Shown here: positions 30,124-39,264 of the stretch, in pieces
Numbering within the stretch: the stretch's first letter is position 1
Layout: every line of letters begins with the position of its first letter
NCBI RefSeq assembly: GCF_000381085.1
Contig: NZ_KB905899.1
Coordinates: forward strand, 682,001 to 746,000
From: Thiomicrorhabdus arctica DSM 13458
GTDB taxonomy: Bacteria; Pseudomonadota; Gammaproteobacteria; Thiomicrospirales; Thiomicrospiraceae
Reading direction: 5' to 3'
Length of the DNA stretch: 64,000 nt
Position numbers and translations under genes: made by a program
The notes under the pieces: model-generated
What the model was told of the DNA's origin: nothing
Seen by the model: the letters and a program-made list of their open reading frames with translations, nothing else
Database searches by the model: none

Positions 30124-31366
30124 AACGTAATGCCTCTGCTGGTTGCACTTTTGAGGCTTTTCTAGCCGGATACAAGGTGGCTAACAAAGTCAAACCAAAG
30201 GCGATACTGGTAACGTACCCCACATCCGTCCACTCCACTTTTGAAGGCACCTTGCTAATGTAGTAGACATCCGCAGGAAAAAATTGAATACCTAATAAAG
30301 ACTCAATAACAGGCACAATAACATCAATATTCAAAGCCAAACTCAATCCACCCACCAACCCTAAAAATACGCCTAATATACCGATCACTAAACCTTGGAT
30401 AATAAAGATCACCTGAATGCTTCCCGGGGATGCTCCGAGGGTACGGAGCACAGCAATATCCCCCTGTTTGTCCGTGACAACCATCACCATGGTTGAGACG
30501 ACATTAAAGGTAGCTACCATGATAATCAGCGCCAAGACAATAAACATCATCTTTTTTTCCATCTCAATGGCCCTGAAGAAATTAGCATGTTGTTGGGTCC
30601 AGTCTCGAATATACAAGGTTTTTTGGGCAATATGAGCAAGGTCTTTCTTCACTTGACCCACCAAAAACATATCATCCAATTTAATTTGTAAGGCCCCGAC
30701 CGCATTGCCATATTTAAAGAGCTTTTTAGCATCCTCAATATGCATAATCGCCAGACCACTATCATACTCATGCATGCCTGCCTCAAACAAGCCAACCACA
30801 GTAAAACGCTTAATACGAGGTACAATCCCGACGGGTGAAATACTGCCTTGAGGGGCAATCAGCGTGACTTTGTCTCCTACTGAAACACCTAGATCCAGAG
30901 CCAACTCACTCCCTAAAATAATACGATATTTTTGAGGTTTTAAATCGGATAAGTGACCCTGCAACATCTTGCTATCAATATCTGCCACCTGACCTTCAAA
31001 CTCGGGCAAAACACCTCTAATCGCGGCACCCTTTACCAGACTTCCGTTTGTCAGCATCCCTTGTTCCATGATATTAGGTGCAGCCCCCTCAACATGTGGT
31101 TGATTAATCAGTTCATTATAAAGAGTATCCCAATTTTCGAGGCGATTATGCTCTTCGCTGATGGTCATGTGGGCTGTCATCCCCAAAATACGTTCTCGTA
31201 ACTCTTCTTGGAAGCCATTCATAATTGATAAAATAGTAATCAAAGCCGTCACACCTAATGCGATGCCCATCATGGATGACAGTGAAATAAAAGAGATGAA
31301 GCCATTACGTCTTTTAGCGCGAGTATAACGAAGTCCTAGTAGCAATTCATACGGGAGTTTAAACAT
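30116..31366 (-). CDS. lolC: LolC/LolE-type permease of the lipoprotein-releasing complex
   Basis: Inner-membrane subunit that takes outer-membrane lipoproteins out of the membrane. The 416 residues show the MacB-like topology: a helix near 25-47 after LLLGLRYTRAKRRNGFISFISL, a large periplasmic domain (50-265) and three C-terminal helices (about 270-295, 315-345, 375-398) with the FtsX/LolCE signature VMVVTDKQGDIAVLRTLGAS. It ends in PARKASKVQPAEALRYE, the canonical LolC/E tail. With only one permease gene here it may form a LolF-like homodimer, or a second gene may lie elsewhere. It follows the TRIC-type gene by 2 bp and overlaps lolD. Confidence 0.93.
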   Translation of the reverse strand: MFKLPYELLLGLRYTRAKRRNGFISFISLSSMMGIALGVTALITILSIMNGFQEELRERILGMTAHMTISEEHNRLENWDTLYNELINQPHVEGAAPNIMEQGMLTNGSLVKGAAIRGVLPEFEGQVADIDSKMLQGHLSDLKPQKYRIILGSELALDLGVSVGDKVTLIAPQGSISPVGIVPRIKRFTVVGLFEAGMHEYDSGLAIMHIEDAKKLFKYGNAVGALQIKLDDMFLVGQVKKDLAHIAQKTLYIRDWTQQHANFFRAIEMEKKMMFIVLALIIMVATFNVVSTMVMVVTDKQGDIAVLRTLGASPGSIQVIFIIQGLVIGILGVFLGLVGGLSLALNIDVIVPVIESLLGIQFFPADVYYISKVPSKVEWTDVGYVTSIAFGLTLLATLYPARKASKVQPAEALRYE

Positions 31367-31368
31367 AG

Positions 31369-32073
31369 TTAACCTAACTTATCATTCTTGAGTTTACTGT
31401 CCACCTTATCGGGCGAAGAATTCGAACGGGTGATTTGACTTACGTTTTGAACGCGATCCTTGTAAGAGATAAAGACGGGCAGCTCAATCTTAAAAACGAT
31501 GGCCCAAACTCGGATTGAAAGCGTAATGATAATGGAGATAATGACTGAATATTCGACCGACAATCCAAGCTCTTCCAAGGTTAAGAAGATGCTGGCTCCA
31601 ATAAAAGAAGCCGTCGCGTAGATCTCTTTTCGAAAGACCAAGGGAACCTCTCCCACCAATACATCACGCATAATCCCGCCGACAACCCCTGTCATGATAC
31701 CTGTCATAATTGCAATGGGGTCTGAAAATCCCAATGCCATTGCTTTTTGTGTGCCGACCACAGTAAATACAGCCAATCCTAACGCATCTAAAAACAATAA
31801 GAGTTTGACCGGTAAGCGCTTGTAACGTGCCAGAAAAAAAAGTAGCAATGCAGAAACCACCACCACATAGATATAGATATTCTGCTGAGTCCAGAATACA
31901 GGAACATCAATGATCAAGTCTCGTAAAGTTCCCCCACCAATCGCAGTCACCATAGCAATGACAATGGCACCAAACAGATCAAGTTCCTTACGACGCGCAG
32001 CCAAAAGTCCAGTCACTGCAAAGACAATGGTTCCGAGGAGGTCTAAAGAATAAAGGGTCTGTGTAAGTGTCAT
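31369..32073 (-). CDS. TRIC channel family / UPF0126 membrane protein (YicG-like)
   Basis: A seven-helix membrane protein with two UPF0126 repeats, each with a glycine-rich signature (AIGGGTLRDL near 49-58 and GVVGGIMRDVLVG near 130-142). The family includes prokaryotic TRIC cation channels. Substrate in this organism is unknown. ATG 32073 (MTLTQTLYSLDLLG) is used. A TTG eight codons upstream also fits but would place the start inside a TATAAT box. With ATG 32073 the message would be nearly leaderless. It is first of a three-gene unit with the LolC/E and LolD genes, only 2 bp from the next. Confidence 0.85.
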   Translation of the reverse strand: MTLTQTLYSLDLLGTIVFAVTGLLAARRKELDLFGAIVIAMVTAIGGGTLRDLIIDVPVFWTQQNIYIYVVVVSALLLFFLARYKRLPVKLLLFLDALGLAVFTVVGTQKAMALGFSDPIAIMTGIMTGVVGGIMRDVLVGEVPLVFRKEIYATASFIGASIFLTLEELGLSVEYSVIISIIITLSIRVWAIVFKIELPVFISYKDRVQNVSQITRSNSSPDKVDSKLKNDKLG

Positions 32074-32082
32074 AGCGACAAC

Positions 32083-32088
32083 ATTATA
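32083..32088 (-). promoter_or_regulatory. TATAAT box 9 nt before the TRIC-type start codon
   Basis: A perfect -10 sequence on the minus strand right after the preceding terminator. A start at the usual distance would fall 1-3 nt before the ATG at 32073. No convincing -35 box is present. Confidence 0.5.
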
Positions 32089-32100
32089 AACGAGCAAATA

Positions 32101-32130
32101 AAAAAAACCCTCATTAAGAGGGCTTTTTTT
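32101..32130 (-). terminator. Terminator after the sulfide:quinone oxidoreductase gene
   Basis: GCCCTC, loop TTAAT, GAGGGT-type stem flanked by A-tract and T-tract on both sides, 20 bp after the stop codon. Confidence 0.85.
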
Positions 32131-32150
32131 AATCTAAACACAATTATTCT

Positions 32151-33467
32151 TTATTTATCCGATTTAAGACGTGTAATGCCTAACATTTTGAGGATGTATT
32201 TTTGATAAATAGGCTCTGAGTTACCCGCTTTCATATTACGAATAAAGTACTTTTCAAACGCAATTTTTGCCAAATGGACCCATTTCCCTTTTTTTGCCCA
32301 CGTTAAATTACGAGGTGGTATCTGTGGTAAAGCAACAAATGCCGCGCCAGTATCGCCCATGTCCGCTAAACAAACTGTATTCCATGTCGGTTCTGCCGTG
32401 GGCTCTTTACCTTCGATATTGTCTGCTATATTTTGACAAATCGCGGTGACCATCGATTCAATCATTAAGCCCGTTTTGGGTGTCCCGCAAGGGACTGGAC
32501 AAGTTGTATCGACAGGGGGAATCGCGATCCCTACTCCAAGAGCATAAATATTGTGATACGTCGGGTTTCGGCTGAACTGGTCAACCTTAACAAAACCACG
32601 CGGATTTACTAAAGCTCCCCCCATTTTGGTTGAATCTGCATCCACCATCTCTTGTAAAAATTTAGAGCCTTTAAAGGCAGGCAGCATCATTGAGTATTTG
32701 AATGGCAATTCATGTTGATCAATCACATCTCCACGATTATTGTATTCATCAACATAGAGCGTGTCGACGGTGATCTTTGTGACTTTTGCATTACAGATCC
32801 AATTGATATGACGATTACGCATTTCAGATTCCATCAAACCTTTAGAATCACCCACGCCTCCTAAACCTAAATGGCCAATATAAGGTTCCGCTGTGACAAA
32901 GGTCATCGGCACTTGGTGACGAATTTTACGCTTACGTAAATCCGTATCCATAATCATTCCAAATTCATACGCAGGACCAAAACATGATGCACCTTGAACG
33001 GCTCCAACAATAATGGGGCCAGGTGCTTTACAGAAGGTCTCCCACTCATCATAAGCTTCAACCGAGTGAGCTGTTGAACAAACTGAAACCGTATTGCCTC
33101 CTTGTCTTTTAGGACCAAAACCTTCAATTTCATCAAAGGCTAAAGCTGGTCCTGTTGCCAGAACAAGATAGTCGTAGCTCATTTCTGAACCATCAGACAA
33201 CTTAATTGTGCTTGTTTCTGGATCCAAGCCAACACACGTAAGATGATAGAATTCAATCCCTTTACGCGTTAGATGTGGTTCAAGCTTGAAAGAGATATCT
33301 TCTGCTTTACGCCAGCCGACAGCCACCCAAGGATTCGATGGAATGAAGTTAAATTCATCTGTATTACTGACCACTTTAATTGTATGGCCTTTATCTAAAT
33401 GCTTACGTATATCGTAAGCCATTGGTAAACCACCTGTACTTGCACCCACTATTACAACAGTTGTCAT
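32151..33467 (-). CDS. Sulfide:quinone oxidoreductase family flavoprotein
   Basis: Membrane-associated FAD enzyme that oxidises sulfide to polysulfide/sulfane sulfur and passes electrons to quinone. The 438 residues start with the FAD Rossmann motif VVIVGASTGGLPMAYDI. YDYLVLATGPALAFDEIEGFG (99-118) is the second FAD contact. Cysteines C130 and C162 stand at the same 32-residue spacing as the catalytic pair of well-studied SQRs, with C323/C327 in TTCPVPCGTPKTG as candidates for the third. The C-terminal part (WVHLAKIAFEKYFIRNMK) is an amphipathic membrane-binding region. The PCGTPKTG type resembles SqrE/SqrF-like classes more than SqrA; the type call is uncertain. AAAAGGA precedes the ATG. Single gene, with a terminator behind it. 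Confidence 0.88.
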   Translation of the reverse strand: MTTVVIVGASTGGLPMAYDIRKHLDKGHTIKVVSNTDEFNFIPSNPWVAVGWRKAEDISFKLEPHLTRKGIEFYHLTCVGLDPETSTIKLSDGSEMSYDYLVLATGPALAFDEIEGFGPKRQGGNTVSVCSTAHSVEAYDEWETFCKAPGPIIVGAVQGASCFGPAYEFGMIMDTDLRKRKIRHQVPMTFVTAEPYIGHLGLGGVGDSKGLMESEMRNRHINWICNAKVTKITVDTLYVDEYNNRGDVIDQHELPFKYSMMLPAFKGSKFLQEMVDADSTKMGGALVNPRGFVKVDQFSRNPTYHNIYALGVGIAIPPVDTTCPVPCGTPKTGLMIESMVTAICQNIADNIEGKEPTAEPTWNTVCLADMGDTGAAFVALPQIPPRNLTWAKKGKWVHLAKIAFEKYFIRNMKAGNSEPIYQKYILKMLGITRLKSDK

Positions 33468-34201
33468 GTTTATTCCTTTTAATCTTCAATCAGCGAAAGA
33501 AATGCTTCATTCGGTTGTAAAAGCATGAAATAACGCTTAATTGTCCTGATGGGAAAAAATAATGCCTACTGTGATAATGGACCCTACATCTGTTAATTAA
33601 CAATTAAATGTTTCAATACTTTATTAGTATTTTTAATAACAACCCAAGTATACTTTAAGCATTGGTCCTCTCTATTTTGGATAGATAGGAATATGGCGGA
33701 CACGCCTAGTAAGATAAAAAGGTCCAGATGAATAATAACGTGAGGACAATTGGTATCACATTGGTTGTTAAAACTTCTGCGACCGCCTCAGACTGAAATA
33801 GACCACGAGCCGGCTCTCTCTATAATGTGCTCAGAATATGAACTCAATTACATATAAAGACTCAATGCCAATTACACTTATCTAAACTTAAAGAAACCTA
33901 TCAACGACGTCACTGTCAAACTCACCAAGCCAAACGCATGATGAACCCATTTAAGTCAGACAACCAAAGATTAAATCAGTCAAAACCAACCCAGAGAGTG
34001 CGAGCAAGCTTGATAGTGCCCGGCCAAAGAATAAAATTGACTTATTGTGCGCCATAATTTAAATCTCGCTATACGCCCAGTTTGCATTCATGCTTAATTC
34101 TAGTGAGACACAAATCACTTCTCTGCTAATAATTAATCATTTTAGGATGCCAGTAGTTTAAAATATTGCGCATTCAATATGACAAAGCATCCCCAGGTAT
34201 T
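33468..34201. other. 734-bp gap between sqr and mfd
   Basis: No intact gene. The part next to sqr (33468-33660) is very AT-rich with several short palindromic T/A tracts and must hold the sqr promoter. The middle (33706-34055) shows remnants of hydrophobic reading frames on the minus strand, listed separately. The right end holds the presumed mfd promoter. No tRNA or terminator hairpin with a T-tract was seen. Confidence 0.5.
33706..34055 (-). pseudogene. Possible decayed small membrane-protein gene(s)
   Basis: From ATG 34055 the minus strand encodes MAHNKSILFFGRALSSLLAL and a further 14 hydrophobic residues before a stop at 33951. A second frame continues with KWVHHAFGLVSLTVTSLIGF until a stop near 33879, as if one frameshift had split a roughly 58-residue two-helix protein. 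Farther on, an open stretch without a start codon (33819-33706) encodes VIPIVLTLLFIWTFLSY. These could also be chance hydrophobic translations of AT-rich DNA. No family was recognised. Confidence 0.3.
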
Positions 34202-37200
34202 ATGAAAAAACTGCAGCCGCCTTTAGCCACTCATGACATTTCTCTTAAAGGGAATCGTTCCTACTGGGGGCCATTAAATACCTCAGAAAGTGCATTAGTC
34301 ATTGCGAACACCTACCAGAGTTCACCAGGCCTGGTGGTTGTCTTAACGCAGGACAGCCAGTCTGCAAATCAATTGCAAGAATCTTTACAGTTTTTCTTAA
34401 ATCACCCTGATTCGAATCAAGATGATATTCATGCCTTTCCTGAATGGGAGACATTGCCCTACGATCAGTTTTCACCGCATCAAGATATTGTTTCGGAACG
34501 TTTAAAAACGCTCTATCGCTTGCCACAACTTCAGCAAGGGATTCTGATATTACCCATCTCGACCCTTATTCAAAAGATCGTGCCACACGAATACATTAGT
34601 CAATTTACCTTTTTATTGGCCTGCGGTGATACGCTAGAAATAGAACCCTTTACGCTTAAATTAGAAGCCAGTAGTTATCAACGCGTTAGTCAAGTGATGG
34701 AACATGGTGAATTTGCCATACGCGGTTCAATCATTGACCTATTTCCCATGGGCAGTAAGACCCCTTTTCGCATTGATCTATTTGATGATGAAGTTGAAAC
34801 CATCCGTAGCTTTGATCCAGAGAACCAACGCTCGATTGAACAAGTCGATAAGATTCAGCTACTACCTGCTAAAGAGTTTAACTTTACTCAGCAAGGAATT
34901 GATTTATTTAGACTAAAGTTCCGTGAACGATTTGGCGACAGTGCAAGAAATTCCCAAATATATAAAGACGTTTCAGATGGCCAAGCGGTGGGAGGATTAG
35001 AATATTACCTCCCTCTTTTCCATGAAACCTTAACCAATTTATTCGATTATCTACCGGATGACACGCGATTTTTCGAGTTTGGAAACTTAGAAACAGGTAT
35101 CGATAAAATTCATAATGAATACGAGGAACGTTACCAAGTTGGCCAACATAATCCGGATTTTCCTCTGCTTAAGCCCCAAGAAATCATCCTAGATAAAACC
35201 GATTTTTTAACCTTATTAAAACGCTATCATCGTATTAGTTTACAGTCAGACATATCGACCAAAAATACCACTCAATTTGCCACTAAAACCCTACCTGAAT
35301 TGGATGTGCAATCCCAAAGCGAATACCCACTTGCCAAACTGAATGCCTTTTTAGACCATTATCAAGGTAAAGTGATATTCAGTGCTGAGAGTACTGGGCG
35401 CAGAGAAACCCTGATCACGCTACTGGCTAAGCATAAACAATTCCCGTTGATTGTTGATCAATGGTCGGATGCATTAACCACCCAAAAATCACAATGCATT
35501 TTAGTGAGTCCGCTCGAAGAATCGATTTATACCGAACACTACTGCATTATTTCCGAAACACAGATTTTTGGACAAACGGTAGTGCAAAAACGCCGTCGCA
35601 AAAAGAAACATGATGACTTCAATAGCGCAATCAGTAATCTTATTGAACTCGACATCGGTAGCCCAATTGTGCATATCGACCATGGCGTTGGGCGTTATCG
35701 CGGTTTAGAAATTCTCGAAATTCATGATGAAGCCAAAGAGTTTCTAATGATTGAGTACGCCGGAGAAGCCAAACTCTATGTACCGGTCACCTCTTTGCAC
35801 CTCATCAGTCGCTATACGGGTGCAACCCCGGAAACCGCGCCTCTGCATCGACTGGGCAGTGATCGCTGGGAAAAAGCCAAGCGTAAAGCCGCTGAAAAAG
35901 TCCATGATGTGGCTGCAGAACTGCTGGATATCTATGCACAAAGAGCGGCCAAGCCCGGTTACGCCTTTAAAACTCCTGTTGAAGCCTATCAACGTTTTGC
36001 CTCAAGCTTTCCTTTTGAAGAAACCCCTGATCAACAGCAAGCCATTGAAGCCGTCATCGCCGACATGCACTCGGACAAACCGATGGATCGCCTGATCTGT
36101 GGTGATGTGGGCTTTGGTAAAACCGAAGTGGCGATGCGGGCGGCCTTTATCGCCGCCTATGATGGCAAGCAAGTGGCTATTTTAGTGCCGACCACTCTAC
36201 TCGCCCAACAACACCTTGAAAACTTTCGAAACCGATTCTCAGATTGGCCTGTCAAAATCGAAGTGTTATCGCGCTTTCAAACCGCTAAAGAGCAAAAAAT
36301 CGTTTTAGAAGATTTGAAAGCCGGTAAGGTCGATATTATTATTGGCACCCATAAATTAATCCAAAAAGATGTCGCTTATCAAGAACTTGGTCTGATTATT
36401 ATTGATGAAGAGCACCGTTTTGGTGTTAGACAAAAAGAACAACTTAAAAAAATGCGGGCCGAAGTCGATGTCATGACCATGACCGCGACCCCTATTCCGC
36501 GTACTTTAAATATGGCGATGAATGACTTACGTGATTTATCCATTATTGCCACACCACCGGCCAAGCGTTTAGCCGTGCAGACCTTTGTACAGGAGTGGAA
36601 CGAGGATGTCGTGCGCGAAGCTTCTTTACGTGAAATCCGTCGTGGTGGACAGGTTTATATCCTCTATAACCAAGTTGATAAAATTGAGCAGATGGTCGAG
36701 ACCATTCAAGAACTCATCCCAGAAGCGAAAGTTACTTTTGCACACGGCCAAATGAATGAACGTGATCTTGAATCGGTGATGGAGGACTTCTATCACCGCC
36801 GCTACAATATTTTAGTCTGTACCACCATTATTGAAACAGGCATTGATATCCCGACTGCGAATACTATTCTGATTAATCGAGCCGATAAGTTTGGCTTGGC
36901 GCAATTGCATCAATTACGCGGTCGTGTCGGCCGCTCACATCACCGTGCTTACGCTTATCTATTTACCGGTGGTAAATCGACTATCTCTAAAGATGCCGAG
37001 AAACGCCTGGCCGCGATTGCCAAACACAATACCTTAGGGGCCGGGTTTATCCTTGCCAGCCACGATTTAGAAATCCGTGGCGCTGGCGAATTATTGGGTG
37101 ACGGCCAATCAGGTCAAATACAAGAGATTGGTTTTGGTCTGTACAGTGAACTACTGGAACGTGCTGTTAAAGCCTTGAAATCCGGCAAACACCCAGAACT

Positions 37201-37657
37201 CAATACAACCTTGCATACCGGCAGTGAAGTCGATTTGAGTGTTCCAGCACTGATTCCCGAAGACTACCTACCAGATGTCCATACGCGATTGGTTTTCTAT
37301 AAACGCATTGCCAGTGCGGATGATAAAACCAGTTTAAGAGAGCTTGAGGTAGAGATGATCGATCGCTTCGGTTTACTGCCCGACCAGGTTAAAAACCTAC
37401 TGGTGGTCACGCAGATTAAATTATTGATTGAGCCAATGGGCATCATTAAACTCGATGCCTCGGATTCGATGGTTCGCTTACAGTTTAATCAACAGCCAGA
37501 CATTGATCCCATGAAACTTATTAAGCTCATTCAAGGTCAACCTAAGCAATATCAATTAAAAGGCCAAACGGAATTGAAATTTTTCGATACAATGCCTGAA
37601 TTATCTCAAAGAATCGCCGCGATTGAACTGATGGTGAGAAGTATTAAAATAGGTTAG
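34202..37657 (+). CDS. mfd: Mfd, transcription-repair coupling factor
   Basis: DNA translocase that dislodges stalled RNA polymerase and recruits UvrA to lesions. The chain is 1151 residues from ATG 34202, close to the normal length. The N-terminal UvrB-like region (about 1-330), the RNA polymerase-interaction domain with SPIVHIDHGVGRYRGLEIL near 487-505, the translocase module with Walker A CGDVGFGKTE near 635 and IIDEEHRFGV, RecG-like TATPIPRTLNM, and the C-terminal UvrA-masking domain are all in order. An upstream in-frame TTG (34166) is less likely because AGG precedes the ATG and Mfd proteins start near this point. csiV follows on the same strand. One palindrome copy lies near the 5' end, within SPGLVV. 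Confidence 0.97.
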   Translation: MKKLQPPLATHDISLKGNRSYWGPLNTSESALVIANTYQSSPGLVVVLTQDSQSANQLQESLQFFLNHPDSNQDDIHAFPEWETLPYDQFSPHQDIVSERLKTLYRLPQLQQGILILPISTLIQKIVPHEYISQFTFLLACGDTLEIEPFTLKLEASSYQRVSQVMEHGEFAIRGSIIDLFPMGSKTPFRIDLFDDEVETIRSFDPENQRSIEQVDKIQLLPAKEFNFTQQGIDLFRLKFRERFGDSARNSQIYKDVSDGQAVGGLEYYLPLFHETLTNLFDYLPDDTRFFEFGNLETGIDKIHNEYEERYQVGQHNPDFPLLKPQEIILDKTDFLTLLKRYHRISLQSDISTKNTTQFATKTLPELDVQSQSEYPLAKLNAFLDHYQGKVIFSAESTGRRETLITLLAKHKQFPLIVDQWSDALTTQKSQCILVSPLEESIYTEHYCIISETQIFGQTVVQKRRRKKKHDDFNSAISNLIELDIGSPIVHIDHGVGRYRGLEILEIHDEAKEFLMIEYAGEAKLYVPVTSLHLISRYTGATPETAPLHRLGSDRWEKAKRKAAEKVHDVAAELLDIYAQRAAKPGYAFKTPVEAYQRFASSFPFEETPDQQQAIEAVIADMHSDKPMDRLICGDVGFGKTEVAMRAAFIAAYDGKQVAILVPTTLLAQQHLENFRNRFSDWPVKIEVLSRFQTAKEQKIVLEDLKAGKVDIIIGTHKLIQKDVAYQELGLIIIDEEHRFGVRQKEQLKKMRAEVDVMTMTATPIPRTLNMAMNDLRDLSIIATPPAKRLAVQTFVQEWNEDVVREASLREIRRGGQVYILYNQVDKIEQMVETIQELIPEAKVTFAHGQMNERDLESVMEDFYHRRYNILVCTTIIETGIDIPTANTILINRADKFGLAQLHQLRGRVGRSHHRAYAYLFTGGKSTISKDAEKRLAAIAKHNTLGAGFILASHDLEIRGAGELLGDGQSGQIQEIGFGLYSELLERAVKALKSGKHPELNTTLHTGSEVDLSVPALIPEDYLPDVHTRLVFYKRIASADDKTSLRELEVEMIDRFGLLPDQVKNLLVVTQIKLLIEPMGIIKLDASDSMVRLQFNQQPDIDPMKLIKLIQGQPKQYQLKGQTELKFFDTMPELSQRIAAIELMVRSIKIG
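34324..34335. repeat. ACCAGGCCTGGT palindrome copy, in mfd
   Basis: Exact 12-mer, extended to 14 as CACCAGGCCTGGTG, encoding PGLV of SSPGLVVVL on the plus strand. Confidence 0.9.
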
Positions 37658-37713
37658 ATTATGTTTATGATCTCAACTGATTTAAATGAACAATTGTCGT
37701 AATAGAAAAGGTT

Positions 37714-38424
37714 ATGAAGCACGTTATGAAACACGTTATTAATTTTACACTGACCGCAATCTTCGTCTATGCGAACGATGCCTTAAAAAGCACACGCAAG
37801 ATCTTCTTAACCAATACCTTAAAAGGCCTACTGTTAAGCGCAGGTCTTGTCGGGTTTAGTGGCACACTACATGCCGAAGAAGTGCCACGCTATACGGTGG
37901 AAGTGATTGTCTTTGAAAACTATGCATTACGCGGTTGGACAGAAGAGCACTGGCCTGATGAAATTGAGTTACCAATAACCAAAGACAGTACTTCAATATT
38001 CACAACTGGAAAGCGTCCATTATTTATTGAACATGCCAAAACGTCGCTGGATACGGTGGCTAAAAAAATCAGCAAAAATTACAGGGTTTTATTCCATAGA
38101 GCTTGGATACAAAATGCGATTGATACCAAGAATGCGCCCACTACACTGATTGAAAATACCCAAGAAGGCGGCACCCAAATAGTTGGGACGATCAAACTGT
38201 ACAAAACACGTTTTGCCCACGTTGAAGTCGATTTGGAATTTGAAAAAGCTATTCCAGCCAAAATTCGTGAAGCGTTTGCCGAAAATCAACAACTGGCCTT
38301 AGAGGACTTACCGAGCCATTGGCGTTTTAATTTAAAAGAGGCCCGTAAGATCAAAGAAGGTGAACTACACTACATTGATCACCCTTTATTTGGGGTGTTA
38401 GTCAAAGTGCATAAAAACGATTAA
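37714..38424 (+). CDS. csiV: CsiV family periplasmic protein
   Basis: A 236-residue exported protein of the CsiV family, described in Acinetobacter as a peptidoglycan-binding partner needed for daughter-cell separation. Family marks are VPRYTVEVIVFENYALRGWTEEHWPDE after the signal peptide, the long central helix-rich part with YRVLFHRAWIQ, and the terminal LHYIDHPLFGVLVKV. The signal peptide is the stretch KGLLLSAGLVGFSGTLHA (about 37-54). This makes the annotated start seem about 30 residues early, and an internal start is possible. It stands 56 bp after mfd on the same strand, the position it has in other gammaproteobacteria. Confidence 0.85.
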   Translation: MKHVMKHVINFTLTAIFVYANDALKSTRKIFLTNTLKGLLLSAGLVGFSGTLHAEEVPRYTVEVIVFENYALRGWTEEHWPDEIELPITKDSTSIFTTGKRPLFIEHAKTSLDTVAKKISKNYRVLFHRAWIQNAIDTKNAPTTLIENTQEGGTQIVGTIKLYKTRFAHVEVDLEFEKAIPAKIREAFAENQQLALEDLPSHWRFNLKEARKIKEGELHYIDHPLFGVLVKVHKND

Positions 38425-38528
38425 AATCAGAAAGGCTTACGCGCGCTTAGCTTATGTTCTGCGCCTATGACTCTTATTACTCCCCGATGGATCAAGCCCA
38501 TTTTAATATGACCTTCTTGACTCTTCTT

Positions 38529-39023
38529 TTAAAAAGCAAGTCGATCTTCTAGCTTTTCTAGTGCCATTAATGCACAGGCCTCATCTTTTTCACCCCCAGG
38601 TGCTCCGCTGACACCAATGGCACCAATTCGACGACCACCACTGATAATAGGGACGCCGCCCACCAGCATTAAAATGCCCTTAACATGATTCAATTCAGGA
38701 CGAATATCACTGCGTTGAGATCTAAAGTCCCCCGACTTTAAGCCTGACATAATGGTGGCATTGGCTTTTTCTTCAGCTATTTGCAATGTAAATTTTGAGG
38801 CAAAATCATCGCGTAAAGCGACTCTTTGGTTGCCATGTTTATCAACCACTACCGCGCTGACAGAATACCCTTTGTCACGACACGCTAAAATAGCCTCTGT
38901 AGCCAAATCTCTGGCGAGTGTCATACCGATGTTCTTTTCATCCAAAACATCCTCTGCATGGCTGTTTGAGATAGGCAGCAAAAATACAAGGCTGCACAAA
39001 CCTAAGCCGATTTTTTGTAACAT
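38529..39023 (-). CDS. GlcG/HbpS-like heme-binding-domain protein, exported
   Basis: A 164-residue protein of the GlcG/HbpS (DUF336) fold. A clear signal peptide (residues 1-23, ending SNSHA) sends it to the periplasm. Conserved elements are ATEAILACRDKGYSVSAVVVDKHGN near 42-66, the GVPIISGGRRIGAIGVSGAPGGEKDE segment near 123-148 and the final acidic helix. Some relatives bind heme or cobalamin, others have no known ligand, so binding is not claimed here. hemJ, a heme-synthesis gene, lies upstream on the same strand, but the pair is separated by 240 bp and a terminator-like palindrome. Confidence 0.85.
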   Translation of the reverse strand: MLQKIGLGLCSLVFLLPISNSHAEDVLDEKNIGMTLARDLATEAILACRDKGYSVSAVVVDKHGNQRVALRDDFASKFTLQIAEEKANATIMSGLKSGDFRSQRSDIRPELNHVKGILMLVGGVPIISGGRRIGAIGVSGAPGGEKDEACALMALEKLEDRLAF

Positions 39024-39182
39024 GAAATCTCTCCTATAAATAGAATGAATACGCCCTAATTTTAAGACGAATCGGCTGATAACACCAAACTTTTAACGGT
39101 TGGATATTTGCACCAGACACAATAGCACCTTAATCGTGATAATGAGCCGTTTAAAAGGGGGGAACTTTAAAAAGAGGAAACA

Positions 39183-39212
39183 TTTAAAACGACCAGGCCT
39201 GGTCGTTTTAAA
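39183..39212. repeat. Perfect 30-bp palindrome carrying ACCAGGCCTGGT between hemJ and the GlcG-like gene
   Basis: TTTAAAACG, ACCAGGCCTGGT and CGTTTTAAA read identically on both strands. It is the only perfect intergenic copy. In RNA it would fold into a GC-rich stem flanked by A and T tracts, so it may double as a bidirectional terminator about 50 bp after the hemJ stop codon. Confidence 0.92.
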
Positions 39213-39264
39213 AAAGGTAAAGTTAGCGTAATTTAGCCTAATTTTACGATTATTATGGTCAAAC

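Noticed and set aside
34166-34201. In-frame TTG start for mfd, 12 codons upstream.
   Set aside because: The ATG at 34202 has a better ribosome site and matches the family N-terminus.
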